Assembly (NCBI GenBank): GCA_905181995.1
Contig: CAJIZO010000163.1
Location: forward strand, 1 to 36,443
Origin: Flavobacteriaceae bacterium TMED48
Lineage (GTDB): Bacteria; Pseudomonadota; Gammaproteobacteria; Pseudomonadales; Porticoccaceae
Length of the DNA stretch: 36,443 nt
Direction: 5' to 3'
Under the pieces are notes generated by a model. It did not search any database. It was not told the DNA's origin and worked only from the letters and a program-made list of their open reading frames with translations. Positions 35,187 through 36,443 of this stretch are shown piece after piece (the stretch's first letter is position 1; each line of letters begins with the position of its first letter). A program made the position numbers and the translations under genes.

Positions 35187-36443
35187 TTAATCGCAGGCGA
35201 CTAACGCAGCATCGGGTAGCTCTCGCGCAACGCGAACATCGTTGATGGTAATTGTAAACGGCTCTGAGCTAACCAGCACCAAGGGCGAGGTGATGCGGTT
35301 AAAATCCACTCCGGCAGATGCAAAACACTTTAATGGAATACCAGCACGCACCCATTGTCCCTCTGGAACCGCGCTATAAAATGCCGTCATATCGATCTTA
35401 CCGGAACATGGATAACCACAGTCCATACGTTGATCGACGCGCCCCTCGGGATGCTTATCCACCTTAAACGTGGTTACCAGAGCGGCGTTACTATCCAGCA
35501 ACATATTCCAATCGGCGATTGAATCGGCGCGCCAATAAAATTGACTTTCCTCATCACCGAGCCATTCAATTTGTCGCGAATCCTCTTGCAACTGACCATC
35601 GACTCGCGTCACCGAAATCCCGCCAAGGAGCGATGTAGTTTGTGCACTGGCGACCTTGACGCCCCAGTTGCGAGAATCACCGACAAAGGCGTTGAACGGT
35701 TTGCGCGTGGTGGTATTAAAGATCACTAGAGGCATGCTAGCGGGTTCGTCCCGAACTACCTCGATCAAAGTAGATGGCATATTTTTATTCGGACTAGCGT
35801 AGTTCAAGCCGGAGCCACGCTTGAATAGGTAACTCGACACCGGCAAGTCCGCGTTGTATTGATTTACCGAAACCTTGGGCCAGTTGAATGGAAGTCGACC
35901 GGTAAAATCAAAGCGCGGCTTTCCCTTGCGGTTTGCCACCAGCACATCGGCCAGTCCCCCGCCTTCACTACCGGGTAACCATGCCACCACGAACGCTTGA
36001 GACTGGTTTAAAAGCGCATTGACCAACAGCGGCCTACCGGTTAAAAATACCGCAACCACCGGAATGTTCTCCTCGCGCAACCTGTTCAATAACGCTGTGT
36101 TCGATTTAACCAGTTCACGATAGAGCAAATCATTCATATCGCCGACGCTCTCGGCGTAGGGCTCTTCACCAAATATCACCACCGCCACATCTGGCCTGCG
36201 TCTCCATCGATCGTTTTGAGTCAACTCGACAGAGCCACCAACACCTTCGATGGCTCGCTTTAATCCCGTATATAGCGAAGTCGCTCCGGGAAAATCTCCC
36301 TCCTCATTTTCAGTTCCCTGCCAGGTCAGCGTCCAGCCACCAGATTGCTTACCTATATTATCCGCACCATCGCCGCCAATCAGCACCCTACCGCCTCGTA
36401 TTGGCAACAGACCATCGTTGTTTTTCAATAGCACTAACGACTC
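35187..36443 (-). CDS. Glycoside hydrolase family 3 protein, C-terminal part (cut by window edge)
   Basis: The frame is open to the edge of the window, where it reads ESLVLLKNNDGLLPI, the usual start of the second (alpha/beta) domain of GH3 enzymes, so the N-terminal catalytic barrel and its Asp nucleophile lie beyond 36443. About 418 residues are visible: the GH3 C domain (VVIFGEEPYAE, AFVVAWLPGSEGGGLADVL, GRLPFNWP), then a C-terminal beta-rich extension of about 190 residues, as in exo-beta-glucosidases of the ExoP/BglX-like marine group. Substrate is likely a beta-glucan, by inference. The apparent start at 36434 is an internal GTG, not the real start. Convergent with tatD, with a 35-bp gap. 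Confidence 0.88.
   Translation of the reverse strand, partial: ESLVLLKNNDGLLPIRGGRVLIGGDGADNIGKQSGGWTLTWQGTENEEGDFPGATSLYTGLKRAIEGVGGSVELTQNDRWRRRPDVAVVIFGEEPYAESVGDMNDLLYRELVKSNTALLNRLREENIPVVAVFLTGRPLLVNALLNQSQAFVVAWLPGSEGGGLADVLVANRKGKPRFDFTGRLPFNWPKVSVNQYNADLPVSSYLFKRGSGLNYASPNKNMPSTLIEVVRDEPASMPLVIFNTTTRKPFNAFVGDSRNWGVKVASAQTTSLLGGISVTRVDGQLQEDSRQIEWLGDEESQFYWRADSIADWNMLLDSNAALVTTFKVDKHPEGRVDQRMDCGYPCSGKIDMTAFYSAVPEGQWVRAGIPLKCFASAGVDFNRITSPLVLVSSEPFTITINDVRVARELPDAALVACD

Overview
The window is an almost gap-free stretch of a gammaproteobacterial chromosome of moderate GC. Protein resemblances and gene order (lolCDE, nqrM-apbE-nqrFEDCBA, long-form GAPDH, mfd, csiV, nagZ, lexA, topA) point to the Pseudomonadales/Cellvibrionales side of the class. 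From memory, the same set is clustered in Pseudomonas aeruginosa (about PA2986 to PA3011). A complete Na+-translocating NADH:quinone reductase suits a marine or brackish lifestyle. All identifications come from reading motifs and family resemblance; no search was run.

Left edge (1-740): a tRNA-Ser(GGA) with the 5' stub of a tyrosine integrase just beyond its 3' end. The stub is frameshifted by a 16-bp tandem duplication, which suggests a decayed integrated element. Next, on the minus strand, come queF and a yadGH-type ABC exporter (739-3316), with ogt and a DUF2062 membrane protein on the plus strand (3509-4628). A long minus-strand block (4622-15018) holds lolCDE, nqrM, apbE and nqrA-F, all tightly packed. 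It is followed by a roughly 485-residue GAPDH (15311-16768).

Middle (16769-25237): a 784-bp gene-poor gap with five 18-bp tandem repeats, then mfd and csiV on plus, then a minus-strand set of lipocalin (blc), YnaI-type mechanosensitive channel and nagZ. Right part: a small acidic protein, a LOG-family protein divergent from an SOS-controlled lexA, a 500-bp repeat-rich gap, topA with a small downstream gene, a membrane-anchored hypothetical, a universal stress protein, slt and tatD. The window ends inside a GH3 glycosidase gene.

Themes: (1) energy and envelope: Na+-NQR with both of its maturation factors, LolCDE lipoprotein release, two predicted lipoproteins and a mechanosensitive channel; (2) peptidoglycan turnover: Slt, NagZ and CsiV; (3) DNA maintenance: Ogt, Mfd, LexA, TopA and the nuclease-family TatD. 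I see no CRISPR array, no intact insertion sequence and no clear new defence system. The most unusual feature is the number of independent short tandem repeats (12-20 bp units), in coding and non-coding DNA, one of which killed the integrase reading frame.
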